In this document: piece by piece, positions 1 through 8,240 of the stretch
Numbering within the stretch: the first letter of the stretch is position 1
Layout of the letters: each line of letters starts with the position of its first letter
DNA from: SZUA-584 sp040768905
GTDB taxonomy: Bacteria; Bacillota; Clostridia; Christensenellales; SZUA-584
Assembly (NCBI GenBank): GCA_040768905.1
Contig: JAXGMA010000001.1
Span: 1 to 64,000, forward strand
Reading direction: 5' to 3'
DNA: 64,000 bases
Notes under the pieces: generated by a model
Seen by the model: only the letters and a program-made list of their open reading frames with translations
Database searches by the model: none
What the model was told of the DNA's origin: nothing
Translations under genes and position numbers: made by a program

Positions 1-862
1 TTGACGTCGTTGTCGGCGCAGGTGTTGGAGCGGGTGTTGGCGTTACCAAAGGCTTCGATGTCGGCTTCGGTGTGACCATGGGCTTTGGTGTTGGTAATGC
101 TGCTGGCTTTAACGTCGGTGCAGATGTGGGCTTATGTGCTGGCATGCCCGTTGCCTCTGAGACAGATGGTGTGGCTGCGGAATTATCTGCAGGTGGTGTA
201 TTCAAGGGCGTTTCCTTTGGAGCGGGGATGCTCTTTGCGGCCGCCATTTCATATGCTGTATCCTCGGCATTTTCCTCATCAATTCCAGCCATAAAGGGTG
301 TTGATAGCGGCGCGTGGTATATGAGAGCTGATTGAGATGTTATAGCTGGCACAATGAGAAGCCCGAAAAGCACGGCGGCGATGACGGCAACCCCAAAACC
401 TGCATACAAAAACAGATTCCGGTCTATTAGCTGTCGCATGCCTGATTCTCTGGGTTTAGCGGACTTGGCCTCTGCTCTTTTTAAGCTGCGGCTTGTTTTT
501 TTTGCGTCCGACATGAAGCTTGATTTTTGAGACTGTCGCGATCGGTATTCTTGTTGATCGGGATATTGTTTTTCCTCGCGATGCTTCGTTAAAGAAGACT
601 GTGTGGGTGCCGCTTGAACACACTGCTCTTCGTCCTGTTTGGATACTGTGGTACCGTTAGGGGAAGCATGAATATGCTGTCTATACTCAAAAGATTTTTG
701 GATAGCGGTGTGTTTGGCTGAAACGGCGATTTCCGACGGCTTTTTTGGAACTTTTGCGTTCATATCTGCGGAAGCAACGGGCTTAGCCAGATCATGCCGT
801 TTAATCTTCAAAGGTCTGCGCTCTAATTTATCATTGAGGTCTGGATTCGGTTTTCTAAACAT
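1..862 (-). CDS. Membrane-anchored Pro/Thr-rich protein, truncated by the window edge
   Basis: The reading frame opens at an ATG at 862, preceded by an AAAGGAG ribosome site, and runs off the left edge, giving 287 codons without a stop. Residues 1-148 are hydrophilic, basic and Ser/Gln/Lys-rich, with no recognisable domain. Residues about 151-173 form one strong transmembrane helix. After it comes an extracytoplasmic stretch increasingly rich in Pro, Thr and Ala, ending in repeated TPKP/TPAP units, a typical wall-spanning linker. The missing C-terminus probably holds the functional domain. Topology is inferred as cytoplasmic N-terminus, outside C-terminus. Function is unknown. Confidence 0.75.
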   Translation of the reverse strand, partial: MFRKPNPDLNDKLERRPLKIKRHDLAKPVASADMNAKVPKKPSEIAVSAKHTAIQKSFEYRQHIHASPNGTTVSKQDEEQCVQAAPTQSSLTKHREEKQYPDQQEYRSRQSQKSSFMSDAKKTSRSLKRAEAKSAKPRESGMRQLIDRNLFLYAGFGVAVIAAVLFGLLIVPAITSQSALIYHAPLSTPFMAGIDEENAEDTAYEMAAAKSIPAPKETPLNTPPADNSAATPSVSEATGMPAHKPTSAPTLKPAALPTPKPMVTPKPTSKPLVTPTPAPTPAPTTTS

Positions 863-902
863 CGAGCACACTCCTTTTGTTGTGGCGTTATCGTGCATAC
901 CA

Positions 903-931
903 AGCATACTCGAAATATAACGAAAAGTCAA
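903..931 (-). promoter_or_regulatory. Promoter of the Pro/Thr-rich membrane protein
   Basis: Minus-strand TTGACT (931-926), 17-base spacer, TATGCT (908-903). It lies about 40 bases upstream of the ATG at 862. Confidence 0.6.
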
Positions 932-1101
932 ACATTCGTAACAAATACGTAATAATTACCATAATCTCATGAGCACCAGCGGCATAAACCGTGCTGCTTG
1001 TCCGTGCCAGATTTCGGAAATAAAGGGCCATTGCGCCGCTGGCCGCGCGATGAATAGTACAAGATGTTCGTTGGTTATGGCAGATTTAAAGTAGCACTTT
1101 T

Positions 1102-1585
1102 TTATATGACAGTCACCTTTGACAAATCAGCGCCATTGGCTTTCAAAACGACATAGGTCAGCTTATCCATGGATGCGCCGTCAAAGCATGATTTCCGGAG
1201 GCACTTTTTGGCCACATGTCGAAATGAAACGCCTTGCAAAACTGCGTTTTTAAACGACGCGCCTTCAAGCCCTGCCATATTGAGCCGTACGCCGCTTAAA
1301 CGCTGCCCGTCAAAGCACACACCGCGCAGATCCGAACAATGAAAATCCGTGCTTTCAAACACACAGCTTTCAAACACCGTAGATTTCAGATCAGCCTTGG
1401 ATATTTTTGTTTTTATCAGATTGGCGCCGGAAAATTTCGCGCCGCACAAATCGGAGCAGTTCAGATCAGCTTCTTTAAGATTGCAATCAATAAAGCTCGC
1501 GTCACCCAGCGCTGCCATTGAGAGTTTAGCACCTTTTATCCGTATGCCCTCTTAATAAATCAGAGGATAATGTGTTATCGCCCAT
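1102..1585 (-). pseudogene. Pentapeptide-repeat protein gene split by a +1 frameshift
   Basis: A strong ribosome site (GGAGGTGAT, about 1597-1589) precedes an ATG at 1585, but that frame ends after 19 codons at 1526. The frame holding the rest starts just past the shift and reads to 1102. It has A(D/N)Lxx-like pentapeptide repeats (for example EADLNCSDL, GANLIKTKI) throughout its roughly 140 residues. Removing one A near 1551-1556 would join DLL to EGIRIKGAKLS and give one protein of about 160 residues with repeats running across the junction. The only ATG in the downstream frame (1518) lies inside the repeats and has no good ribosome site. Pentapeptide proteins form right-handed beta-helices; the function of this one is unknown. 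A sequencing error or slippage are alternatives to real inactivation. Confidence 0.7.
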
Positions 1586-1768
1586 GAGATCACCTCCGCA
1601 ACTACACAATACATCAAAGTACTATGACTGTCATGGAACTATGATAAAAAAGTAAATTTTGAGAAAAAAAGGGGTCGTTAGCTTAACGAAAAGTGCAAAG
1701 TATGATATATTAATGAAAAACATTCTTGATTGTATGCAAAGAATATTAACAATACAGGCGGTGTGGCT

Positions 1769-2245
1769 ATGGCTGAAAATGATACATCAGTATTTGCAGA
1801 GCATGCAAATAAAGCCTCCCTGACGGCGGAATCCGTGCTTGTCTACTGGTCAAAAACATACAATACAAAGGGGAAGCCGGACTGGTCTCATATTTACCCT
1901 TTTTACCACCCAAACATTGTATTTCAGGATTCCATTCAAAGGCTGCAAGGCATCGAAAGCTTTATGGCCATGTGCAATCGGCTGACAAAAAGATGCAGGC
2001 AATTGCAGATGGACATCTGTAATATAGCTCAAAATTCAAACATTATTATGATGGACTGGATCATGACGATGTCGTTTCGAAAATCGCCCAGCACGCCGAT
2101 ATATGGATGCACGCGGCTCACATTGCACGAAGACGGCAGGATCATTGAACAAAGAGACTACTATGACCTATGGGGAGATATCTATAACGGCATTCCCGGT
2201 TTCCGAAAGCTGTATCGATGGTTCATGCGTAAGTTTTTCGGCTGA
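1769..2245 (+). CDS. SnoaL-like / NTF2-fold protein
   Basis: A protein of 158 residues from ATG 1769; upstream in-frame starts exist at 1730 and GTG 1763, and none has a clear ribosome site. The pattern resembles the NTF2/SnoaL fold: an N-terminal helical part, WSHIYPFYHPNIVFQDSIQ, then a beta-rich half ending in LHEDGRIIEQRDYYDLW. Such alpha+beta cones act as small isomerases, hydrolases or ligand-binding domains. It ends 13 bases before the SDR gene and is probably cotranscribed, which suggests it works on the same small-molecule substrate. The family call is from sequence pattern; the substrate is unknown. Confidence 0.7.
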   Translation: MAENDTSVFAEHANKASLTAESVLVYWSKTYNTKGKPDWSHIYPFYHPNIVFQDSIQRLQGIESFMAMCNRLTKRCRQLQMDICNIAQNSNIIMMDWIMTMSFRKSPSTPIYGCTRLTLHEDGRIIEQRDYYDLWGDIYNGIPGFRKLYRWFMRKFFG

Positions 2246-2258
2246 AGAGGAGTATCAG

Positions 2259-3182
2259 ATGAAGAAGTTTGGGTTGCCGGATGAGCTAAAATTTATAGAA
2301 AACAGAAAAGCGGTACAAAGAAACAGCAGCGCCTCCATGGCAGGCAAAGTCTGCGTGGTCACCGGCGCAACTTCAGGGGTCGGGCTGGAGGCTGTCAAGC
2401 GGCTGGCGCAGGGCGGTGCGCATATTGTCATGGTGTGCCGCAATGCGCAAAAGGCGCAGCAAACCAAAACAGATATCACAAGCGAATGGAAAGTGACGGT
2501 CGATATCATTATTGCAGATTTCTGCTTACTGACAGAAGTGCGCTCGGCGGCTGACTTGATACTGGCGCGCTATCCAAGGATCGATGTGCTGATCAATTGC
2601 GCCGGCATGCATTCTACAAAGCGTACCTATACACAGGAAGGTTATGAGAGCGTGTTTTGTGTCAATCACCTTTTGGCCTTTTTGCTGACCCATTTGCTTC
2701 TTGAGAGGATCAAAGAAAGCGCACCAGCGCGCATCATCCAAATCAATTCGGAGGGGCACCGTTTTGGCGGGCTTGACCCGAATGATGTCAACTGGAAAAG
2801 ACGCCATTATACTGGATTAAAAGGGTACGGTGCGTCAAAAACAGCGCAGCTCTTAACAGTATGGGAATTGGATGAACAGTTAAAGGATACAGGCGTGACT
2901 GTCAATGCCATGCATCCCGGAGACGTGAAAACGAATATCGGCAACAACAACGGACGGCTGTACCGCTTTTTTTCGCGCCATGTGACCAGCCGTTTTCTCA
3001 AAGACCCGAAGATATCAGGGGAAGCCATTTATTTTCTGGCTGCGGATCCCGATATGCAGGATATAAGCGGCAAGTTCTTTCACCTGACCATAGAAGAAAA
3101 ACCGGCCAGGCATGCGCTGGATAAAGACATGGGGAAACGCATATGCACTCTTAGCAAGCAGATGACGGGCTTGGCCGAATAG
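2259..3182 (+). CDS. Short-chain dehydrogenase/reductase (SDR)
   Basis: A 307-residue NAD(P)-dependent oxidoreductase. The start at 2259 is chosen because AGAGGAG precedes it; the frame is open further upstream but that part overlaps the SnoaL-like gene. The Rossmann glycine motif TGATSGVG is at residues 35-42, NCAG at 113-116, the catalytic Ser is near 164, and the YxxxK pair is Tyr190/Lys194, so all classical SDR residues are present. The general look (CRNAQKA after beta-2, long C-terminus) resembles the retinol-dehydrogenase/WWOX-like group, which reduces aldehydes and ketones. The substrate is unknown. It lies directly downstream of the SnoaL-like gene and converges, with one base between stops, on the FAD oxidoreductase. 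Confidence 0.85.
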   Translation: MKKFGLPDELKFIENRKAVQRNSSASMAGKVCVVTGATSGVGLEAVKRLAQGGAHIVMVCRNAQKAQQTKTDITSEWKVTVDIIIADFCLLTEVRSAADLILARYPRIDVLINCAGMHSTKRTYTQEGYESVFCVNHLLAFLLTHLLLERIKESAPARIIQINSEGHRFGGLDPNDVNWKRRHYTGLKGYGASKTAQLLTVWELDEQLKDTGVTVNAMHPGDVKTNIGNNNGRLYRFFSRHVTSRFLKDPKISGEAIYFLAADPDMQDISGKFFHLTIEEKPARHALDKDMGKRICTLSKQMTGLAE

Positions 3183-3183
3183 G

Positions 3184-4791
3184 TCATCGTTTTAGTTTCT
3201 TTTCTGCACTATCAGCTGCCAGCTTGCCTGTCAAAATAGATATGGGCAGACCGGACGGGCTAAAAGTCCACTGACCGGCTTGCAAAATATCAGGAAAAGG
3301 CGTGCGCACGGAATGGGCGACTTTTGGGAGGTTTTTGACAACGGGCACGTTGTTTTTTGTAAAAGCCCACCCGGTGATAGCGCCTTCTGAATTGCCTGTT
3401 ATCTTTTCTAAGGTCAAAGGCGTTGATGAAAAACTCTCTTCCACCTTTGTTTTCAAATCAGGGAAAATAGAAGAGCTTAAGACGCTTATAATTTTTTGTG
3501 CACTTGTTTCTTTAAATTCCTCATACCAGCCCATATCAAAAATATGCTTCACCAGTGAATACTCAAACAAAGTGCTGATGATCAATCCGGTCTTGCCCGG
3601 CGGGGCCAGGCTCTCATCGCGCATTACGGGGAATGATATTTCGTAGGTGGTCAATTCATAGAATTGATCGAGCCACTCTATGACCGTCTGCTTATCAGCC
3701 GTCAATGCGCCTTGGTGTCCTTGCCCGGTTTTAAGGCTGTTAAGATCGATATTGATCAAACCTTTTTTTAACGGCGTGTAGAAAAAATGCGCGCCGCAAA
3801 TGTTTTCAAAATAGCTCTTATCTATGCCCGCAGTCAGATACAGCGTGAAAACAGAGTCACCGCCGGTTTTATCGGATATCCTGTTTTTCTGCTTCAATAT
3901 ATTCTGCCTGGTTTTTTTACTGGCGAGAGCATCAACATCTGCTATTTTGTACAGCGTTTTAAGGTCAGCCGCCCAGATCAATTTTCTGTAGCCGATTATA
4001 TTGCCGTTTGTATCTGCCGCCTGCCGTTTTTGCGGGTCAACACTGATGATCTGCGTTTTCCTGCGTATTTCGCCGCCTCGGTCAATGATGTATTTTTCCA
4101 GTTTATCGATGATCGAACCTATGCCGCCTCGCGGATACTGGTAATCAAGATACAGGCTGAAATAACTCAAAGCAAAAAATGCCGGTGTCTTTTTGAAAAA
4201 GTGCTGCGCGATCATATCGATAAGAGTTTTATTGGCTGTCAGTTTATTCAGATACTCATCAATGGGCGTATCGAGTTTTTGAATTTTTCTTATGGTGAAT
4301 ATATATTTAAACAGCCAGGGCAGAATTGTCTTATACAAATACTGCTTGTCCTTTTTCAGATCCAAAAACAGCGGGTTGTCAATGCCGTAAAGAACGTCCA
4401 TATAGCCCATGACGCGTTTGATGTCCAAAATAATTTTTTCGATATCATCAGAACTTTGAGGAAACTGTTTGTTTAGCAACGCCTGATAATCATACAAACT
4501 CTCATCAGAAACAAGATTGACCACTTGTTTTTCTATTCCGATGGAAACATTGTTTTTGATAAAGTCAATGTCTATGCCAAGCTGCCGCAGCATCGGAAGC
4601 ACGATCCCCGAATTTTCTATGGCCCTTATGCCGCCGTCGAAGAAAAATCCTTTGTAATCGAATGAGTTTAAAAGCCCGCCCAGTTTTTCTTCTTTTTCGC
4701 ATAACACGACGCTGCGGCCTGCTTTGCACAAATACGCTGCCGCTGTCAGCCCCGCTATTCCGCCGCCGGTGATTATCGCATCATAGACCAT
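3184..4791 (-). CDS. FAD-dependent oxidoreductase of the phytoene-desaturase/amine-oxidase superfamily
   Basis: A 535-residue protein from ATG 4791, seven bases after GGGGAG; an ATG at 4815 has no such site. The N-terminus has the dinucleotide-binding motif ITGGGIAGLTAAAYL followed by an acidic end of beta-2 (LCEKEEKLGGL), as in phytoene desaturases, CrtI-like enzymes and retinol saturases. The C-terminus (AGQWTFSPSGLPISILTGKLAA) is the usual FAD-binding closing motif. The gene has its own promoter. The neighbouring SnoaL and SDR genes are on the opposite strand, so a shared pathway is possible but not proven. No carotenoid synthesis genes are nearby; the substrate is unknown. A second, internally deleted gene of the same superfamily is at 26312. 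Confidence 0.8.
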   Translation of the reverse strand: MVYDAIITGGGIAGLTAAAYLCKAGRSVVLCEKEEKLGGLLNSFDYKGFFFDGGIRAIENSGIVLPMLRQLGIDIDFIKNNVSIGIEKQVVNLVSDESLYDYQALLNKQFPQSSDDIEKIILDIKRVMGYMDVLYGIDNPLFLDLKKDKQYLYKTILPWLFKYIFTIRKIQKLDTPIDEYLNKLTANKTLIDMIAQHFFKKTPAFFALSYFSLYLDYQYPRGGIGSIIDKLEKYIIDRGGEIRRKTQIISVDPQKRQAADTNGNIIGYRKLIWAADLKTLYKIADVDALASKKTRQNILKQKNRISDKTGGDSVFTLYLTAGIDKSYFENICGAHFFYTPLKKGLINIDLNSLKTGQGHQGALTADKQTVIEWLDQFYELTTYEISFPVMRDESLAPPGKTGLIISTLFEYSLVKHIFDMGWYEEFKETSAQKIISVLSSSIFPDLKTKVEESFSSTPLTLEKITGNSEGAITGWAFTKNNVPVVKNLPKVAHSVRTPFPDILQAGQWTFSPSGLPISILTGKLAADSAEKKLKR

Positions 4792-5136
4792 TTGTGTGCT
4801 CCCCGTTACAAACATATCTGTCGGTTAATTATTTAGCGTTTAATAAATTTCGAACCGGCTAAAAGGACGATTAAAGGCAACAATATGACACAATAATTTA
4901 TAAAAATTATATAGGCTGAATAAGGCGCTGTCAATCTGTTATAGTGCAGCAAACGGCCTGCGTCTGAGGGGGCTCGGCAAACTGGCTGAAAAAACCAGCA
5001 AGTTGTTTCTGCAAAAAAAGTTTAATGATATGTATCCGCTGATTTGATGCGCAAAGAATAAGGCGCAAGGCGTGACATAATCCCGCAAACAAGGAATATA
5101 CATGATAGGACAATTATTTTTTTAAGGAGGAGAACT
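4792..5136. other. Intergenic region between divergent genes
   Basis: It holds the minus-strand promoter at 4906-4934 and the ribosome site (AAGGAGG) of the LysM gene just before 5137. A small hairpin (CTGG/CCAG) lies near 4982-5000. I see no convincing gene, and no clear promoter for the LysM gene. Confidence 0.5.
4906..4934 (-). promoter_or_regulatory. Promoter of the FAD oxidoreductase
   Basis: Minus-strand consensus TTGACA (4934-4929), 17-base spacer, TATAAT (4911-4906), about 115 bases upstream of the start at 4791. Confidence 0.75.
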
Positions 5137-5631
5137 ATGGGACATTGCCCCAACGGTTTTTTTTGTTATACCATTAAAAAAGGAGAAACGCCTGAAGCGA
5201 TATCAAAAAAGCATAAAATCGGCCTTGATGCTTTGCTTGCGGCGAACCCTTATCTTGATCCAGCTAATCATATTGCGGGGCAAACCATCGTGATCCCCCC
5301 TTGTGCGCAGAGCCAACTGCAAAGTTATACGCTTGGCGAAGACGAGGGGCTTTTTGATGTGCTGCGCAAATTCAGCATGGATCTTAAAATGTTTTGTACG
5401 CTCAATCCAGGCTTGAACCCGCTTGCGCTCAAAGGCGGGCAGCGTGTAAACATTTGGAATCCGGATGAAAATGGGAAATGCTGGGATACGGTGCGTCAGG
5501 GAGAGGATATCGTCAAAACGGCTAAACGGCACGGAGTAAGGCCGATCGTACTGCTGGGCGCCAATGAAAACCTGCGGCCATCAGATTTTGTGCCGGGAAT
5601 AAAGATAAAGATTCCTCTCATACAGAGTTGA
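5137..5631 (+). CDS. Triple-LysM-domain protein without signal peptide
   Basis: A 164-residue protein starting after an excellent AAGGAGGAGAA ribosome site. It consists almost entirely of three LysM-like units: residues about 9-53 (YTIKKGETPEAISKKH ... GQTIVIP), 62-107 (SYTLGEDEGLFDVLRKF ... GQRVNI) and 114-161 (DTVRQGEDIVKTAKRH ... GIKIKIP). LysM domains bind GlcNAc-containing glycans such as peptidoglycan. There is no signal peptide or membrane helix, so it is either exported by another route or acts after mother-cell synthesis, as spore-coat and cortex LysM proteins do. The spore role is inference only. The downstream dapL promoter overlaps its stop codon. Confidence 0.85.
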   Translation: MGHCPNGFFCYTIKKGETPEAISKKHKIGLDALLAANPYLDPANHIAGQTIVIPPCAQSQLQSYTLGEDEGLFDVLRKFSMDLKMFCTLNPGLNPLALKGGQRVNIWNPDENGKCWDTVRQGEDIVKTAKRHGVRPIVLLGANENLRPSDFVPGIKIKIPLIQS

Positions 5632-5657
5632 CGCAGCAGGACAAAATACTGTAAAAT
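5628..5657 (+). promoter_or_regulatory. Promoter of dapL
   Basis: TTGACG (5628-5633), 18-base spacer, TAAAAT (5652-5657). The -35 box overlaps the LysM gene stop codon. Confidence 0.5.
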
Positions 5658-5713
5658 GTTTGAAAGAAAAGCGGAAACATTGGCAGCTGCTAAAAATGAT
5701 TTGGGGGACTTGA

Positions 5714-6931
5714 TTGAACATGATACTGATCAACGAGAATTACGCAAGACTTAGAGGGAGTTATCTGTTTTCTGAAATGGCCAAAAGAATCAACGCCCAC
5801 GGCGGCGATGTGATCAGGCTTGGCATCGGTGATGTGACATGCCCGCTGCCGCCAGCGGTCATCGAGGCGATGAAAAAGGCTGTCGATGACATGGGCTCGG
5901 CCGACGGCTTTCACGGCTACGGCCCGGAGCAAGGTTACGCATGGCTCAGAGAAGCCATTGCACAAAACGATTACGCGGGGCTTGGCATCAGCGCGGATGA
6001 GGTTTTTGTTTCGGACGGCGCAAAATGCGACACAGGCAATATACAGGAGCTTTTTTCCCATCTGAGCAGCATCGCCGTGCTGGACCCGGTGTATCCCGTG
6101 TATGTGGATACCAATGTAATGGCAGGGCGTTCGGGTAAGTTCAACGAAGAGAAGAACAGCTACAAAGACATCGTTTATCTTCCGTGCAACGCGCAGAACG
6201 GCTTTAAGCCCAAACTGCCGGACAAGCCCGTCGACATCATATACCTTTGCTATCCCAATAACCCCACCGGTACAGTTTTAACAAAGGAAGAGCTCAAAAC
6301 CTGGGTCAATTACGCCAAAAGGGAGAACGCGTTGATCCTTTTTGACGCAGCTTATGAGGCGTTTGTCCGTGAGGAAGGCATTCCGCGCAGTATATACGAA
6401 ATTCCCGGGGCAAAGCAGGTCGCCATCGAGTTTCGCAGTTTTTCCAAAACAGCGGGTTTTACGGGTACGCGTTGTGCGTTTACAGTGATCCCCAAAGAAC
6501 TCAACGGTTATGACAAGGACGGCAATATATATTCCATCAAAGAGCTTTGGAACCGCCGCCAGACCACCAAGTTCAACGGTGTGCCTTATATCACGCAGAA
6601 AGGCGCGCTGGCGTGTTATTCGCAAGAAGGCAGAGAGCAGATTAAAGACACGATTGATTTTTATCTTGGCAATGCGCATAGGATCAGAGAAGGCTTAAAA
6701 AGTCTCGGTATAGACTGCTGGGGCGGCGTCAATTCGCCCTACATTTGGCTCAAAACGCCGGGCGGCATACCGTCCTGGGATTTTTTCGACAGGCTGCTCG
6801 ATGCGGGTGTGGCGGGCACACCGGGCGCAGGCTTTGGCAGCGCGGGGGAGGGCTATTTCCGGCTGACCGCGTTCAACACGCGTGAGAATACGGAAAAAGC
6901 CATGGAGCGTTTCGCGAAGCTCGAAATATAA
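5714..6931 (+). CDS. dapL: LL-diaminopimelate aminotransferase
   Basis: A PLP-dependent fold-type I aminotransferase of 405 residues, close to the usual 400-410. It converts tetrahydrodipicolinate and glutamate directly to LL-2,6-diaminopimelate, the short route to meso-DAP and lysine. The N-terminus INENYARLRGSYLFSEMAKR is characteristic of DapL. PNNPTG is near residue 182 and the PLP lysine is Lys245 in SFSKTAGFTGTR. Start: TTG 5714 lies six bases after GGGGGAC; ATG 5720 is the alternative. This intact gene matters because the competing meso-DAP dehydrogenase gene is a wreck at 34308-34802. Confidence 0.93.
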   Translation: MNMILINENYARLRGSYLFSEMAKRINAHGGDVIRLGIGDVTCPLPPAVIEAMKKAVDDMGSADGFHGYGPEQGYAWLREAIAQNDYAGLGISADEVFVSDGAKCDTGNIQELFSHLSSIAVLDPVYPVYVDTNVMAGRSGKFNEEKNSYKDIVYLPCNAQNGFKPKLPDKPVDIIYLCYPNNPTGTVLTKEELKTWVNYAKRENALILFDAAYEAFVREEGIPRSIYEIPGAKQVAIEFRSFSKTAGFTGTRCAFTVIPKELNGYDKDGNIYSIKELWNRRQTTKFNGVPYITQKGALACYSQEGREQIKDTIDFYLGNAHRIREGLKSLGIDCWGGVNSPYIWLKTPGGIPSWDFFDRLLDAGVAGTPGAGFGSAGEGYFRLTAFNTRENTEKAMERFAKLEI

Positions 6932-6948
6932 ATCAAGGGCTCAAACGG

Positions 6949-6977
6949 GGGCGTGCCTTCAAACGGCGCGCTCTTTT
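6949..6977 (+). terminator. Probable dapL terminator
   Basis: GGGCGTGCC (6949-6957) can pair, with wobbles, with GGCGCGCTC (6965-6973), followed by TTTT. The stem is imperfect. Confidence 0.5.
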
Positions 6978-6979
6978 AT

Positions 6980-7008
6980 TTGAAACGGCAAAGGGTGCGT
7001 GATAGAAT
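6980..7008 (+). promoter_or_regulatory. Promoter of sbcDC
   Basis: TTGAAA (6980-6985), 17-base spacer, TAGAAT (7003-7008), 26 bases before the sbcD start. Confidence 0.6.
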
Positions 7009-7034
7009 AAGGAAATAAGATTGGGGAGGCGGTT

Positions 7035-8240
7035 ATGAAGCTTCTGCACACATCAGACTGGCATATCGGGCACACGCTATATGCAAAGAAACGATACGAT
7101 GAGCATGAAAAGTTTTTAAGCTGGCTTGTAGAGACAATCTGCCGACGAGACATCGACGCGCTGATCGTTGCCGGAGATGTTTTTGATACCGGGGCGCCCG
7201 GCGGAGCTGCGCAGCGCCTCTATTACGGTTTTTTGACTTCGTTGCTTGGGACATGCTGCAAAACCGTCATCATCATTGCAGGAAACCATGATTCTCCGGC
7301 GCTGATCGAAGCTCCCGCGGGCGTGCTTGAGCATCTTGATATCCATACGGTTGGGCTGCCGTCCGCACCGCAAAGGCATGTGATAAAGCTTAAAGATAAA
7401 GACGGCAACACAGCGGCTCTCTGCTGTGCCGTGCCGTATCTGCGCAAGAACGAGATGGTGCGCCTGTCTGACGATGCGCTGACAAGTGATGAAATGATCG
7501 CTCTTGAAACCGCGCGGTTCTACCGGGAGACGGCAGACGAGGCGCTCAGGCTTAAAAAAGAATGCGGTGAAGTGCCCATCGTGGCAACGGGCCATCTTTT
7601 TGCAGCGGGCGCGCTGCGCACCGAAGGAGACGGCGTGCGGGAGCTTTATGTGGGCAGCCTCGGGCAGGTGGCCGCCGACATTTTCCCCAAAGCATTTGAT
7701 TATATCGCATTGGGGCACATACACGGCGCGCAGGTTGTGGCGAACCAGCCGCATATCCGCTATTGCGGAAGCCCGCTTCCCATGAGCTTTGCGGAAACCG
7801 GCCGTGAAAAATATGTGATCGAAGCGGAACTTGACGGCAGCGGCTTGAACATACAGCCAATCGCGGTGCCTGTTTTCCAAACGCTTCACAGGATCAGCGG
7901 ATCGCGCGAGCAGATCATGGCACAGCTTGCGGCCATAGCCGGCGAGGATGTTTGGATCGAAGTCACATACACGGATACGACACCGTGCCCGTTTCTTTCG
8001 GCGGATGTTTTCAATGCAGTCAAAGGCGGCTTGGCACAGGTGCTTTCGATTCGCAACGCGGCGGCGGTCAGCGAAATGCTTTCTGATGCCGGCAACGAAA
8101 CGCTTGAAAGCCTGTCAGTGCAGGAAGTGTTCCTGCGTTGCCTTAATTCGGCCGCATTCAGCGATGAAGAACGGCAGGCACTTATATCCTGCTTTGACGA
8201 AGCCGTACGCATGCTGGAGGATGAAGAATCATGCGCATAG
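7035..8240 (+). CDS. sbcD: Exonuclease SbcCD subunit D (Mre11-type nuclease)
   Basis: A 401-residue calcineurin-like phosphoesterase, the nuclease subunit of SbcCD. It opens with the metal-binding signature KLLHTSDWHIGHTL (D-x-H), followed by VAGDVFDTGAP (GDxxD), AGNHDS (GNHD) and GHIHG, so all the two-metal ligands are present. With SbcC it cleaves hairpins, cruciforms and protein-blocked DNA ends. The start has GGGGAGG seven bases upstream. Its last ten bases overlap the start of sbcC, indicating translational coupling. Confidence 0.95.
   Translation: MKLLHTSDWHIGHTLYAKKRYDEHEKFLSWLVETICRRDIDALIVAGDVFDTGAPGGAAQRLYYGFLTSLLGTCCKTVIIIAGNHDSPALIEAPAGVLEHLDIHTVGLPSAPQRHVIKLKDKDGNTAALCCAVPYLRKNEMVRLSDDALTSDEMIALETARFYRETADEALRLKKECGEVPIVATGHLFAAGALRTEGDGVRELYVGSLGQVAADIFPKAFDYIALGHIHGAQVVANQPHIRYCGSPLPMSFAETGREKYVIEAELDGSGLNIQPIAVPVFQTLHRISGSREQIMAQLAAIAGEDVWIEVTYTDTTPCPFLSADVFNAVKGGLAQVLSIRNAAAVSEMLSDAGNETLESLSVQEVFLRCLNSAAFSDEERQALISCFDEAVRMLEDEESCA

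Noticed and set aside
2103..2258. Longer start of the SDR gene
   Set aside because: It would overlap the SnoaL-like gene by 143 bases; AGAGGAG directly before 2259 decides the start.
4935..5060. Short open frame ending in KLAEKTSKLFLQKKFNDMYPLI
   Set aside because: No start codon or ribosome site; length within chance expectation.
7116..7889. 257-codon antisense ORF inside sbcD
   Set aside because: Opposite strand of a gene with complete nuclease motifs; no start signal.
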